IMG/VR virus record: IMGVR_UViG_3300010885_013346
Coordinates: 1 to 33,675 of that record
Strand: one strand, 5' to 3'
Origin: a virus
DNA: 33,675 nt
Shown: positions 14,979-22,363 of the stretch, in pieces
Layout of the letters: the number at the start of each line of letters is the position of its first letter
Numbering within the stretch: position 1 is the stretch's first letter
Made by a program: the position numbers and the translations under genes
The notes under the pieces: generated by a model
Told to the model about the DNA's origin: nothing
Seen by the model: the letters and a program-made list of their open reading frames with translations, nothing else
Databases searched by the model: none

Positions 14979-15401
14979 ATGTCATTAGATATATCATTAT
15001 ATAGAAAATACCTTATCAGTTATGATGAAGGTAAAACGCTAGAACCAAGAGAAGAAGAAGTGTATAGTACAAATATTACACACAATCTTGGTACAATGGC
15101 AAGTGAAGCAGGAATATATAAAGCTTTATGGAGACCATTTCAATTAAAAGAAGGATATAATATTTCTGAAAATGATTACAATGCTGAATATGCATTTGAA
15201 GAAGCTAATATAGTGAGAGCACATGAGATAATTGAAATAATCGAAAAAGGACTTGAAGATATGAAAGCAAGACCTGATTATTATAAAACATTTGATTCTC
15301 CAAATGGATGGGGAACTTACAAACATTTTGTACCATTTGTAGCAGAATATTTAATTGCTTTAAAACAATTTCCTGAATCAATAGTAACCTGTGATAGATA
15401 A
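14979..15401 (+). CDS. Conserved phage protein of unknown function (140 aa)
   Basis: This type of protein recurs in many phages. Its hallmarks are NITHNLGTMASEAGIYKALW near residues 32-51 and SPNGWGTYKHFVPFVAEYL near 106-124, with a helix between (EIIEIIEKGLEDMKARP). I know no established role. It looks soluble and globular, mostly helical. Leader AAATAAATAAAAAA, typical of Bacteroidota start sites. Confidence 0.8.
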   Translation: MSLDISLYRKYLISYDEGKTLEPREEEVYSTNITHNLGTMASEAGIYKALWRPFQLKEGYNISENDYNAEYAFEEANIVRAHEIIEIIEKGLEDMKARPDYYKTFDSPNGWGTYKHFVPFVAEYLIALKQFPESIVTCDR

Positions 15402-15403
15402 TT

Positions 15404-15811
15404 ATGGAAAAACAAATAATACTTAATAGAGTAGAATGTAAAGAATGTAAAAAAGTTCTTACATCATATCATAGACATGATTATAAAACATGTGGATGTG
15501 AAAATGAAACAATGGTAGATGGTGGTAATGAATATCAACGTTATGGAGGAAAAGATCTTTCATTAGTTGATGCAACTCCCACTGTATATCTATCAGAAGA
15601 TCATATGATAAATCGTGAATTTGCACATTGGGGAAATAGAGGTAAAGATGGTAAAGCACCACTTTCATATAAATCTGTAAAAGATATGTCTAATGATCAT
15701 TTAGAAAATATCATTAAATATATGGGAGGTAAAATTGCTCCATGGATGGAGAATATTATAATAGATGAATTAACTCATCGTATAACAAATAATATAACAA
15801 TAGATGACTAA
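15404..15811 (+). CDS. Zinc-ribbon phage protein (DUF7695-like N-terminus)
   Basis: The N-terminus has ECKECKKVLTSYHRHDYKTC then GC, a Cys4-type zinc ribbon with the HRHD signature that I associate with the DUF7695 family of phage proteins, followed by VDGGNEYQRYGG. The rest (90-135) is helical (DMSNDHLENIIKYMGG and ENIIIDELTHRI). Function is unknown. It overlaps the next gene by 8 bases. Confidence 0.75.
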   Translation: MEKQIILNRVECKECKKVLTSYHRHDYKTCGCENETMVDGGNEYQRYGGKDLSLVDATPTVYLSEDHMINREFAHWGNRGKDGKAPLSYKSVKDMSNDHLENIIKYMGGKIAPWMENIIIDELTHRITNNITIDD

Positions 15812-16034
15812 TGCAATAACAATTAATAAAGAACCTTCTTTTCATGAAATTTTTCATGAAGGACATGTTGAACATGAAGGACAATATCATCATTTCTGGT
15901 TAGTGCATCCAAAAGGATTAGATGTTAATGGACATAATTACGAAATAGAAATCAGATGGTTTTTTTCAAAAGTACCAAGAGAAGTGAGAGCTTTGTATCC
16001 ACAAATTATAGAAGCATTTAAACAAACATTATGA
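15804..16034 (+). CDS. Hypothetical protein (76 aa), His-rich
   Basis: A small protein with an unusual run of His residues (FHEIFHEGHVEHEGQYHHFW), then HPKGLDVNGHNYEIEIRWFF and a helical tail (VRALYPQIIEAF). The beta hairpin and ending suggest a compact fold. His spacing could bind metal, but this is a guess. It overlaps the previous gene by 8 bases and the next by 4. Confidence 0.7.
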   Translation: MTNAITINKEPSFHEIFHEGHVEHEGQYHHFWLVHPKGLDVNGHNYEIEIRWFFSKVPREVRALYPQIIEAFKQTL

Positions 16035-16198
16035 AAATAATAATATTAGATTTTAGTACAGGAAAAGTACATGTTTATCCTTATGATATAAATGTATGGG
16101 AAGATGCTATTGAACTTATAGAATCTGAAAAAGTAGGATTAAATTCAAATAATTGTCAATGGATGACAATAGATAACTTAAATATACAAATACATTAA
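16031..16198 (+). CDS. Hypothetical protein (55 aa)
   Basis: ATG 16031 overlaps the upstream stop (ATGA). The product, MKIIILDFSTGKVHVYPYD then NVWEDAIELIES and NNCQWMTID, is a form I have seen as a conserved small phage protein; no function is known. It is two short beta strands, a helix and a strand. Confidence 0.65.
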   Translation: MKIIILDFSTGKVHVYPYDINVWEDAIELIESEKVGLNSNNCQWMTIDNLNIQIH

Positions 16199-16200
16199 TT

Positions 16201-16368
16201 ATGAAAACATGGATATGGGAAAACATGCAACTATTTAGTATAAATAAAGAGTTACAGCAATTATTAGATGATAAGATAGTTAAAACTGTTGTATCAATGT
16301 CATTAGTAGCTACAGAAGATCCAAAAGGATCATTGTCATTATATAGTGCAATATTAATCTATAAATAA
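16201..16368 (+). CDS. Hypothetical protein (55 aa)
   Basis: Starts 2 bases after the previous stop with TTAATT-ATG and ends one base before the next ATG. The product has an N-terminal WIWENM segment and a Leu/Val/Ser-rich C-terminal half with a GSLSLYSAILIY end. Not recognised. Confidence 0.55.
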   Translation: MKTWIWENMQLFSINKELQQLLDDKIVKTVVSMSLVATEDPKGSLSLYSAILIYK

Positions 16369-16369
16369 T

Positions 16370-16519
16370 ATGACACATACAATAGTTCAAGGGAATGAAT
16401 GTTATATCTATATGAATGGAAGACTTATTCATAAGACTAGAACAGACAATTCAGAATCAGGAGTTACATTTGATGTAATGGCTTATAGAAAAAATGACAC
16501 ATTAAAATCAATTAAATAA
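16370..16519 (+). CDS. Hypothetical protein (49 aa)
   Basis: ATG 16370 to TAA 16517-16519, filling the gap exactly between two small genes. The product is beta-rich (IVQGNECYIYMNGRLIHKTR) with a basic end. Not recognised; supported by packing only. Confidence 0.5.
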   Translation: MTHTIVQGNECYIYMNGRLIHKTRTDNSESGVTFDVMAYRKNDTLKSIK

Positions 16520-16521
16520 CT

Positions 16522-16743
16522 ATGAATAAAAAAATAGAAAGTTACACACGTCAAAGTGTGTTTACAGAACTAAAAGAATTCTGCCATTTATCTAAAGAAG
16601 GTTCATTTATAGAGATGACTGAATGGAAAAATGGTGAAGGAGTAGATATAGTTATTGCTTCATTTCAAGATAGATCAATACAATTAACTTTTGGAGAATT
16701 ACAAGCAATTAGAAATTTAACAAATAAAATTTTAGAACAATGA
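16522..16743 (+). CDS. Conserved small phage protein (73 aa)
   Basis: Contains EMTEWKNGEGVDIVIAS then IQLTFGELQAIRNLTNKIL, a pattern I recall from small proteins in many phages (TEW-NGEG-D followed by ISLT-GEL-AI). No function is established. It overlaps the nuclease gene downstream by 4 bases (ATGA), so the two may work together. Confidence 0.7.
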   Translation: MNKKIESYTRQSVFTELKEFCHLSKEGSFIEMTEWKNGEGVDIVIASFQDRSIQLTFGELQAIRNLTNKILEQ

Positions 16744-17792
16744 TAAAAGGAACAGCAAAGACAGAAGCTCAATATAGAGCTGTGGTCATGGATTCATCTA
16801 GTAGTCTAAAAGATTTTTCTACAGACAGGAAAAAATATTATAAAAAATATTTTTTAAAAGAAAAAGTAGAAGATAAAGAAACATCAGCAGCTAATATGGG
16901 AAGAATTGTGGAAACGATTTTGATGGAGCCACATTTATTTGATGATAAGTTTTATATGTCATCTTGTGCATCTACACCAACAGGACTTATGTTAGATTTT
17001 GTTGAAGCATTATATAAGCATACAAAAGATGGTACAGATGAATTTGGTGTAGTTAAAACACCTATGAATGAATTATTAGAATCAGCATATAGAGATTCTG
17101 GATTTAAGATTAAATACGAAGCTGTAATCAATAAGTTTATAGGAAGTGATGCTGAGATATATTATAATGAAATAAGACGTGTTAGAACTCTTAATTTAAC
17201 TGTAGTTAACACTATGGAGATATCTATTGCTGAAAAGATTGTAGAACAACTTAGAATTAATAGTACAACAGCTCCAATTGTTAATCTTGTAAACAGCTCT
17301 AGATATGAAATCATAGATCAAATGCAAATAGAAGGTTACGAAATAGATGGTCATCCATTTAAATCTATGTTGGATAAAGTGGTGATAGATCATAAAGAAA
17401 AAACTATACAACCATATGATTTAAAATGTACATGGAGTGTAGAAAACTTTTATGAAGAATATTACTTGTACAGAAGAGCATATATTCAAGCTTATTTATA
17501 TTATCATGCAATGTTACATTTATCAAATGATGAAAATAGTGAATATTACGGATATAAAGTAGAATATTTAAAATTTATTGTATGTGATAGTACAAACTAT
17601 TATCAACCATTAATTTATACATTAGATGATGAAGATATGAATGATGCATATAAAGGATTTGGACATAAAGGAAGAACTTATCCTGGTGTAGAAGGATTAA
17701 TACAAGCATTAAAATGGTGTTTATCTACAAACACATGGAATATAAGCCATAAAAATTATTTATCTAATGGAATAGTAAACATTAAGGGATAG
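16740..17792 (+). CDS. PD-(D/E)XK exonuclease (RecE/RecB/Cas4-like)
   Basis: A 350-residue nuclease. The core is FKSMLDKVVID (D212), then YDLKCT (D227, K229), giving the D-x(n)-D-x-K active site of the PD-(D/E)XK fold. A helix with YRRAYIQAYLYYHAM follows, like the Y-x-Q-x3-Y motif of RecB and Cas4 nucleases. The N-terminal part (SSLKDFSTDRKKYYKKYF, NMGRIVETILMEP) matches phage exonuclease VIII-like proteins. It probably resects dsDNA ends for recombination with the RecA-like and Sak4-like proteins in this window. It ends with TAG two bases before the next start. Confidence 0.82.
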   Translation: MIKGTAKTEAQYRAVVMDSSSSLKDFSTDRKKYYKKYFLKEKVEDKETSAANMGRIVETILMEPHLFDDKFYMSSCASTPTGLMLDFVEALYKHTKDGTDEFGVVKTPMNELLESAYRDSGFKIKYEAVINKFIGSDAEIYYNEIRRVRTLNLTVVNTMEISIAEKIVEQLRINSTTAPIVNLVNSSRYEIIDQMQIEGYEIDGHPFKSMLDKVVIDHKEKTIQPYDLKCTWSVENFYEEYYLYRRAYIQAYLYYHAMLHLSNDENSEYYGYKVEYLKFIVCDSTNYYQPLIYTLDDEDMNDAYKGFGHKGRTYPGVEGLIQALKWCLSTNTWNISHKNYLSNGIVNIKG

Positions 17793-17793
17793 C

Positions 17794-18360
17794 ATGGAAG
17801 TAAAAAAGAATATAACTAGTATCTTTATGGTGCCTACTCTCAAGGTACCTAAAGATGCTCTTAGAGGAAATGGATTTATTAATGCGTATATAAAAGATGC
17901 TGATAATGAAAATGGATATGAAGAATGTATTTATTTATTATTTAAACCTATAGATATAGATAAGTTTAGAGAGTTTTTAGATAGTGAATATGAAAGAACA
18001 AAAAGTATAATAGAAGATTATGATTATCCGGATGGATATGTAGTGATTGTTTATCAACTAAATGAAAAATATAAAAAAGATTTTAGTTTAATTAAACAAG
18101 GTAAGTATTCTAAAACATCACTTGATTTTCAAAAGATTTTTCCAAAAGTAATTAAAATTATTAGAAATGGATTACATAGAGATGAGATATCTCTTCAATA
18201 TAGAATTTTTAACAAATCTGATGATTTAATAGAATTTTGGGAAAATAAATTAGGAATAACATTTGACCCTGAATATGAAGTATGGGAAGGGTGGGATGAA
18301 AAAAAAGAAATATTACAAATCAATAAATTAAAACAATTATGTGTAACAGAGAAATCCTAG
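17794..18360 (+). CDS. Conserved phage protein of unknown function (188 aa)
   Basis: Shows the pattern FMVPTLKVPKDALRGNGFIN, then YLLFKPIDIDKFREFLDSEY, DGYVVIVYQL and KQGKYSKTSLDFQKIFPKV. I know this set as a conserved phage protein family with no assigned function. It is mixed alpha/beta and soluble. It follows the nuclease gene by 1 base, so it may belong to the same recombination operon. It overlaps the next gene by 22 bases. Confidence 0.72.
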   Translation: MEVKKNITSIFMVPTLKVPKDALRGNGFINAYIKDADNENGYEECIYLLFKPIDIDKFREFLDSEYERTKSIIEDYDYPDGYVVIVYQLNEKYKKDFSLIKQGKYSKTSLDFQKIFPKVIKIIRNGLHRDEISLQYRIFNKSDDLIEFWENKLGITFDPEYEVWEGWDEKKEILQINKLKQLCVTEKS

Positions 18361-18536
18361 AAGTAATTATAGAAGAAGTGGGTAGTGAAAAAGCTGCAGA
18401 ATTTTGTAGATTAGTAAGTCTTATGTATGACATTAGATATAATGCATGTAAACATGAAGAACCATTAACTGAATATGACTATGAAAGAGAATGGTGGGCA
18501 TTAGCAGGAATAGAACTAAATAAAAAAATACAATAA
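18339..18536 (+). CDS. Hypothetical helical protein (65 aa)
   Basis: Starts inside the previous gene (22-base overlap) and ends one base before the next. Contains two short helices with Cys residues (SEKAAEFCRLVSLMYDIRYN) and an acidic C-terminal part (YDYEREWWALAG). Function is unknown. The overlap is normal for this densely packed phage. Confidence 0.6.
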   Translation: MCNREILEVIIEEVGSEKAAEFCRLVSLMYDIRYNACKHEEPLTEYDYEREWWALAGIELNKKIQ

Positions 18537-18537
18537 T

Positions 18538-18927
18538 ATGACAGGTATAGAACTTTTACAAAAATATCCATTATCTGCTAAGATAATAAAAGATTGGTTT
18601 CTTGGACAAATGATAGAATCATTAAAAAAAGAAACTATAGATGAAGAATTTAAAACCTTCATGAGAGAACAAGGTATAGATGATGATAAAATGGGAACAT
18701 TAATTGATGTTAATCCACGTATGCTCCTAGATGTTTACGATGATAATAAAATCTTTATAGAAATACTTATATATCCAAATGAAGAATTTACTTGTAAAAT
18801 AGGTAATCAAGCTACTACTATATCTTGGAAAACAAGAAAAGAAGCAGAGTTATTTGCTGTAGAAGCTGCATTTGAAATCTTAGAAAATAAATTAACACCA
18901 ATTGATTTACCAAAATTAGAAGAATAA
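18538..18927 (+). CDS. Hypothetical protein (129 aa)
   Basis: An acidic protein with an N-terminal helix (AKIIKDWFLGQMIESLKKE), a middle part with MLLDVYDDNKIFIEILIYP (strand-rich), and a C-terminal helix rich in Glu and Ala (KEAELFAVEAAFEILENK). Not recognised. Its stop lies 12 bases before the hairpin at 18940-18966, so it is probably the last gene of its transcript. Confidence 0.65.
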   Translation: MTGIELLQKYPLSAKIIKDWFLGQMIESLKKETIDEEFKTFMREQGIDDDKMGTLIDVNPRMLLDVYDDNKIFIEILIYPNEEFTCKIGNQATTISWKTRKEAELFAVEAAFEILENKLTPIDLPKLEE

Positions 18928-18939
18928 TTAGGAATAATA

Positions 18940-18966
18940 AGGGAGATGAATTATATTTGTCTCCCT
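18940..18966 (+). promoter_or_regulatory. Inverted repeat with TATATTTG element before the 112-aa gene
   Basis: AGGGAGA (18940-18946) and TCTCCCT (18960-18966) are perfect 7-bp arms. The 13-nt loop ends in TATATTTG (18952-18959), touching the right arm, as at 14374-14411. The next ATG is 15 nt after the right arm. AAATTTTAAAA follows, so it could also act as a terminator for the 129-residue gene. Arms differ from the 14374 element in sequence, but the layout is the same. Confidence 0.55.
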
Positions 18967-18981
18967 AAATTTTAAAACATT

Positions 18982-19320
18982 ATGAGAGAAAATAAAGAGT
19001 TTAATGATAAGTATGATGCTTATTTAGAGAAAGATCATGGAGGTATGGAAATACAAGTTCCAGCTGTACTTACATATGTAGATCAAATATTTAATGATCT
19101 TATAAAAATTCCTGATTTTAAATATCAACAAATTAAAACTAAATATGGATTGGCAAGAGTGTATACTAACCTTGATGATCTTATACCATTTGTAGGAAGA
19201 ATTATAAACCAAGAACTTGAAGAAAAAATAAACTTTATTCTTAAAGTGGAATTTGAAGTAGAAAATAGATTAGCAAGTTTAAACCTAGATAAAGATGGAA
19301 AAAGTATTCAACCAATATAA
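18982..19320 (+). CDS. Hypothetical protein (112 aa)
   Basis: A soluble mixed protein with an N-terminal charged stretch (MRENKEFNDKYDAYLEKDHG), a hydrophobic segment (VPAVLTYVDQIFNDLIKIP) and a helical, Glu-rich end (INQELEEKINFILKVEFEVE). Not recognised. It is the first gene after the hairpin with TATATTTG, so may head a new transcript. Confidence 0.6.
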   Translation: MRENKEFNDKYDAYLEKDHGGMEIQVPAVLTYVDQIFNDLIKIPDFKYQQIKTKYGLARVYTNLDDLIPFVGRIINQELEEKINFILKVEFEVENRLASLNLDKDGKSIQPI

Positions 19321-19324
19321 AAAT

Positions 19325-19543
19325 ATGTTAGTGGTACATAAAAAGTATCAAGGACATGTTTGTGGGTATAATGATAGTCATATAATTCTTGCTGTTGAAA
19401 CTGAAGATAATAAAAACTTCTGGAGAAAACTACAAAATCCACGTATAATGGATGAATACAAAGATGTTAAATATAGATATATTTTTGAAGATGAATCAGA
19501 ACTTATAAAACAACATAAATATGACATTAACTCAAATATCTAA
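19325..19543 (+). CDS. Hypothetical protein (72 aa)
   Basis: I choose ATG 19325, five bases after the upstream stop with an A-rich leader. An in-frame ATG at 19295 would extend it by 10 residues into the previous gene. The product is beta-rich at the start (MLVVHKKYQGHVCGYNDSHI) and ends in charged residues. Not recognised. It overlaps the next gene by 23 bases. Confidence 0.6.
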   Translation: MLVVHKKYQGHVCGYNDSHIILAVETEDNKNFWRKLQNPRIMDEYKDVKYRYIFEDESELIKQHKYDINSNI

Positions 19544-19841
19544 AAAATATAATATAAAAACAGATGCATTAAGAAGAAGAGCAGGAAAATTAAAACTTGT
19601 TAGAATTAATGGTAATTATACAGAAGAACAAGTTAATTTAATAAACTATCCTGTTAATAAATCTTATTTACCTAAAAATAATAAACTATCTTTAAACACT
19701 ATATTATTAATATATGAGTATAAAGAAAAGTTTCCTTCTCTTTCTCCAGAAATAATAGCAGATATGTTTTGTATAAATCAGATAAAAGTTATAGATCTTT
19801 TTTTAAAAGAATTTATAATAGTACCATCTAAAATTAATTAA
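19521..19841 (+). CDS. Putative helix-turn-helix protein (106 aa)
   Basis: The N-terminus (MTLTQISKKYNIKTDALRRRAGKL) reads as a helix-turn-helix with DALRRRAGK as the recognition helix, and NGNYTEEQVNLI follows like the wing of MerR-like or phage helix-turn-helix domains. The C-terminal part is another helical block, LSPEIIADMFCINQIKVIDLF, which may be a second helix-turn-helix. It could regulate phage genes or bind DNA in replication; the assignment rests on pattern only. Confidence 0.6.
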   Translation: MTLTQISKKYNIKTDALRRRAGKLKLVRINGNYTEEQVNLINYPVNKSYLPKNNKLSLNTILLIYEYKEKFPSLSPEIIADMFCINQIKVIDLFLKEFIIVPSKIN

Positions 19842-19859
19842 TTTTTGTATATTTACATT

Positions 19860-20045
19860 ATGAAATTTAGAAATATAATGAGAAATAAAGATTATATAGA
19901 AAATATAGACTACTATCTTGAAGAGGGTAGAGTATATTTTACTGAGAAATACCTCAAAGAAAGAGGTGAATGTTGTGGACTAGAACATTGTAGACATTGT
20001 CCATATACAAAGAAAGAAAAAGGTAATGTTGATTTAAAAAAATAA
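19860..20045 (+). CDS. DUF5522-like Cys-rich small protein (61 aa)
   Basis: I use ATG 19860; a TTG at 19845 is in frame but less likely. It contains VYFTEKYLKERGECCGLEH, then CRHCPY, the set of Cys residues and the order (FTEKY-K-RG-CCG-xx-CRHCPY) of the DUF5522 family, which I associate with Bacteroidota and their phages. It probably binds a metal ion through its four Cys. Function unknown. The window's strongest terminator lies after it. Confidence 0.7.
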   Translation: MKFRNIMRNKDYIENIDYYLEEGRVYFTEKYLKERGECCGLEHCRHCPYTKKEKGNVDLKK

Positions 20046-20076
20046 TTTCTTTTCTGTTTTTTAATTGTTGAGAAGG

Positions 20077-20101
20077 CCCAAGAGAAATCTTGGGTTTTTT
20101 T
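20077..20101 (+). terminator. Strong rho-independent terminator
   Basis: CCCAAGA (20077-20083), loop GAAA (20084-20087), TCTTGGG (20088-20094), followed by seven T (20095-20101). The stem is perfect and the tetraloop is GNRA. An outer inverted pair, GTTGAG (20067-20072) and CTCAAC (20105-20110), encloses it and could form a longer stem. It separates the genes before it from the recA-like operon. Confidence 0.9.
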
Positions 20102-20111
20102 ATCCTCAACC

Positions 20112-20170
20112 TATTTTTCCTAAAAACAGATAAAAAGTAACTATTTTTCACTAACAATACTTATTTTTCC
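20112..20170 (+). repeat. Three phased TATTTTTC direct repeats upstream of the recA-like gene
   Basis: TATTTTTCCTAA at 20112, TATTTTTCACTAA at 20142 and TATTTTTCCTAA at 20162. The spacings of 30 and 20 bp are whole helical turns. They sit between the strong terminator and the recA-like start at 20207, in the only sizeable non-coding stretch (20046-20206). An AACAATTAAA-type repeat (three copies) lies just before the start codon. They could bind a regulator, bend the DNA, or mark a promoter or origin. Confidence 0.6.
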
Positions 20171-20206
20171 TAAAAAAACAATTAAAACAATTAAAACAAT
20201 TAAATA

Positions 20207-21292
20207 ATGGCAAAAAAAGCAGTGGTTAAAGAAACTAATAACAAGTTTCAAGAAGCAATGGATAAGTTAAATAAAACTTATGGTGTTGGATCAATTTTAG
20301 CATTAGACTCTAAAGTGGGAGGAGATTATGATGTTATCAGTACAGGTAGTATTGGTTTTGATCATATTACTCTTGGTGTAGGAGGATTTGTAAAAGGTAA
20401 ACTCTATGAACTAATGGGATGGGAAGGTACAGGTAAATCTACAATATGTGGACATGCTGCTGCTGAATGTCAAAAAGCAGGAGGAACTGTTCTTTATATA
20501 GATGGTGAACATGCTGTTGATAAATCTTATTTTAAGAAATTAGGAGTGGACACAACTAAAATGTTAATTGCTCAACCATCATGTGGTGAAGAAGGATTTA
20601 ACATTGCAATGGAAATGATTAATACTGGAGAAATTGATCTTGTAATCATTGATTCAGATAGTTCTTTAATTCCTAAAAAGATGCTTGATGGTGATGTAGG
20701 AGACTCTACAATCGGTAGAAAAGCTTTATTGAACAGTAATGCTTATCCAAAACTTAAAGGAGCTTTATCACAGCATAATGTATGTGTAATAGTGATTAGT
20801 CAATATCGTGAGAAGATTGGTGTTATGTTTGGTAATCCAACTACTACTCAAGGAGGACATGCTCTTAAATTCTATAGTGATGTAAGAATAGAAGTGTCTA
20901 GAACTTTAGCTAAAGATGGTGATGTAAACTATGGTAATATTACTAAGTTAAAAGCTATCAAAAATAAAATGTCTCCTCCATATAGAAAATCAGAGTTTGA
21001 AATAGTATATGGTGTAGGTATAGATAGACTTGCAGAAATGATGGAACTTCTTAATGAGTTTGATTTAGGACGTAAATATGGTAAAACAATGACAGTAGAT
21101 GGAACTAAATATGATCTTGAAGAATTCAAGCAACTTGTAATTGATAATCCAGAGTTCTATGATGAACTAAAAGATAAAATAATTGCTAAAATTAATCAAA
21201 CTGATATTCCTGTAGAAGAAATAGAAGTGATTGATGAAGAGGAGGTAAAATTACCAGAAGAAGGTGTTAACTTATTTACTACAGAGTTATGA
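20207..21292 (+). CDS. RecA/UvsX-like recombinase
   Basis: A 361-residue strand-exchange ATPase. The Walker A motif is GWEGTGKS (71-78) and Walker B is LVIIDSDSS (D149). The start of the RecA core is GVGSILALDSKVGG, and the L2 DNA-binding loop is MFGNPTTTQGGHALKFYSDV, the best-conserved part. The RecA C-terminal region is reduced and ends in an acidic tail (EEIEVIDEEEVKLPEEG). It pairs phage DNA during repair and recombination-dependent replication. It follows a long leader with phased repeats and a strong upstream terminator, and overlaps the next gene by 4 bases. Confidence 0.94.
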   Translation: MAKKAVVKETNNKFQEAMDKLNKTYGVGSILALDSKVGGDYDVISTGSIGFDHITLGVGGFVKGKLYELMGWEGTGKSTICGHAAAECQKAGGTVLYIDGEHAVDKSYFKKLGVDTTKMLIAQPSCGEEGFNIAMEMINTGEIDLVIIDSDSSLIPKKMLDGDVGDSTIGRKALLNSNAYPKLKGALSQHNVCVIVISQYREKIGVMFGNPTTTQGGHALKFYSDVRIEVSRTLAKDGDVNYGNITKLKAIKNKMSPPYRKSEFEIVYGVGIDRLAEMMELLNEFDLGRKYGKTMTVDGTKYDLEEFKQLVIDNPEFYDELKDKIIAKINQTDIPVEEIEVIDEEEVKLPEEGVNLFTTEL

Positions 21293-21483
21293 TAGATAAA
21301 GTGGTTGAAGCTGTAAGAGATGATTTATTACAAAGATCTCAAGTAGGAATTAAAAAATATAATACTACACTTGAAAGAACTGACCTTAACCTTAAAGATT
21401 GGTTACAACATTCTTATGAAGAATGTTTAGATATGGCTAATTACTTAAAAAGATGTATAATAGAATTAGAAAATAAAATATGA
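21289..21483 (+). CDS. Conserved small phage protein (64 aa)
   Basis: Contains LLQRSQVGIKKYNTTLERTD then DWLQHSYEECLDMANYLKRC, a well-conserved phage pattern sometimes placed near MazG-like/dATP-dGTP diphosphohydrolase families because of the EEcLD helix. Its ATGA overlap with the recA-like gene supports co-expression. Function is not established. Confidence 0.72.
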   Translation: MIDKVVEAVRDDLLQRSQVGIKKYNTTLERTDLNLKDWLQHSYEECLDMANYLKRCIIELENKI

Positions 21484-21758
21484 GACAATCATTAGGAAAA
21501 CAATTAAGTCCTATTTTAGTAGAAATAGAAGATACATTATTAGAGTTTCATGAACATAAACCTGGATTCGATGATGAAGGGTTTAGAGCTTCAATTTATA
21601 TTTTTCAAAGTGCTATACTTGATAAAATGTGGGAGTTTCAAGAAAAAGAAGATATTTCTTTTGAAGTAAGAAGTGATATGGCACAAAAATGTGGAGAGTC
21701 TATAAGAAGTTTAGTTAAAACTTTTACTAATATAGATACATTTAATCTTTATAAATAA
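21480..21758 (+). CDS. Hypothetical protein (92 aa)
   Basis: Starts with an ATGA overlap. Helical, acidic and soluble (SPILVEIEDTLLEFHEHKPG, RASIYIFQSAILDKMWEFQE, GESIRSLVKTFTNID). I recall similar small proteins in other phages near RecA genes, but have no function to offer. Confidence 0.65.
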   Translation: MRQSLGKQLSPILVEIEDTLLEFHEHKPGFDDEGFRASIYIFQSAILDKMWEFQEKEDISFEVRSDMAQKCGESIRSLVKTFTNIDTFNLYK

Positions 21759-21764
21759 TATAAT

Positions 21765-22070
21765 ATGAAAAGTTACAATGAATTAGAAGCTCTTGTTATA
21801 GCATGGGCTACGCAGAAAGGTATCATAGAGAATGGTACAACAATAGCACAAGCTGGTAAAACCATGGAAGAATGTTCAGAACTTATGGTAGCTATTGCAA
21901 GACATGATGATGATGAAATCATTGATGCTCTTGGAGATATCCTTGTTACAATCATTATTCAAGCTGAGATGCAGGGATTAAAACTTACAGAATGTTTAGA
22001 AAGTGCATACAATGTAATTTCTAAACGTACAGGGGTTATGAAAGATGGACAATTTCACAAGGATAAATAA
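21765..22070 (+). CDS. MazG-like nucleotide pyrophosphohydrolase
   Basis: This 101-residue all-alpha protein has the MazG pattern: EECSE (35-39, with E36-x-x-E39), then EIID (51-54) and GD (57-58), together the EXXE...EXXD metal site. It probably hydrolyses nucleoside triphosphates to monophosphates, a clean-up or nucleotide-pool step common in phages. It ends with a TAATG overlap into the next gene. Its closeness to the RecA-like and small dUTP/dATP-like neighbours fits DNA metabolism. Confidence 0.85.
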   Translation: MKSYNELEALVIAWATQKGIIENGTTIAQAGKTMEECSELMVAIARHDDDEIIDALGDILVTIIIQAEMQGLKLTECLESAYNVISKRTGVMKDGQFHKDK

Positions 22071-22363
22071 TGAATAATTTTGATTTTCCTCAGATGTGTA
22101 CCAAGTGTCAAGGATATAAAACTATGCCCTACACTTGGAACAGTACATTTCCAGCAAAGATGTGTACATGTATAAGTCCTACAAATTCTCTATCATGGGA
22201 ATGTTCTAGATGTGGAAAGATAAATGCTCCATGGAAAAGCTCTTGTGATTGTACACCACCAACTAACAACTTTCCATATGGTAATCCAATCCCTGTTGCA
22301 GATGGTACAGTTACTCAAGGTTATCCTATAGTTAATACTTTAACAAATACAAATGAAGTGTAA
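22070..22363 (+). CDS. Cys-rich zinc-ribbon protein with Pro-rich tail (97 aa)
   Basis: Holds CTKC (10-13), then C-T-C, then WECSRCGKINAPWKSSC with DC, enough Cys for two zinc ribbons (RanBP-like C-x2-C...C-x-C order). The C-terminal third is Pro/Gly/Asn-rich and probably flexible (PTNNFPYGNPIPVADG). DNA, RNA or protein binding are all possible. The start shares a base with the MazG-like stop (TAATG) and it overlaps the next gene by 11 bases. Confidence 0.7.
   Translation: MNNFDFPQMCTKCQGYKTMPYTWNSTFPAKMCTCISPTNSLSWECSRCGKINAPWKSSCDCTPPTNNFPYGNPIPVADGTVTQGYPIVNTLTNTNEV

Noticed and set aside
19295-19324. Longer start (ATG 19295) for the 72-aa gene
   Set aside because: It would overlap the previous gene by 26 bases, and ATG 19325 has a better A-rich leader just after the stop.
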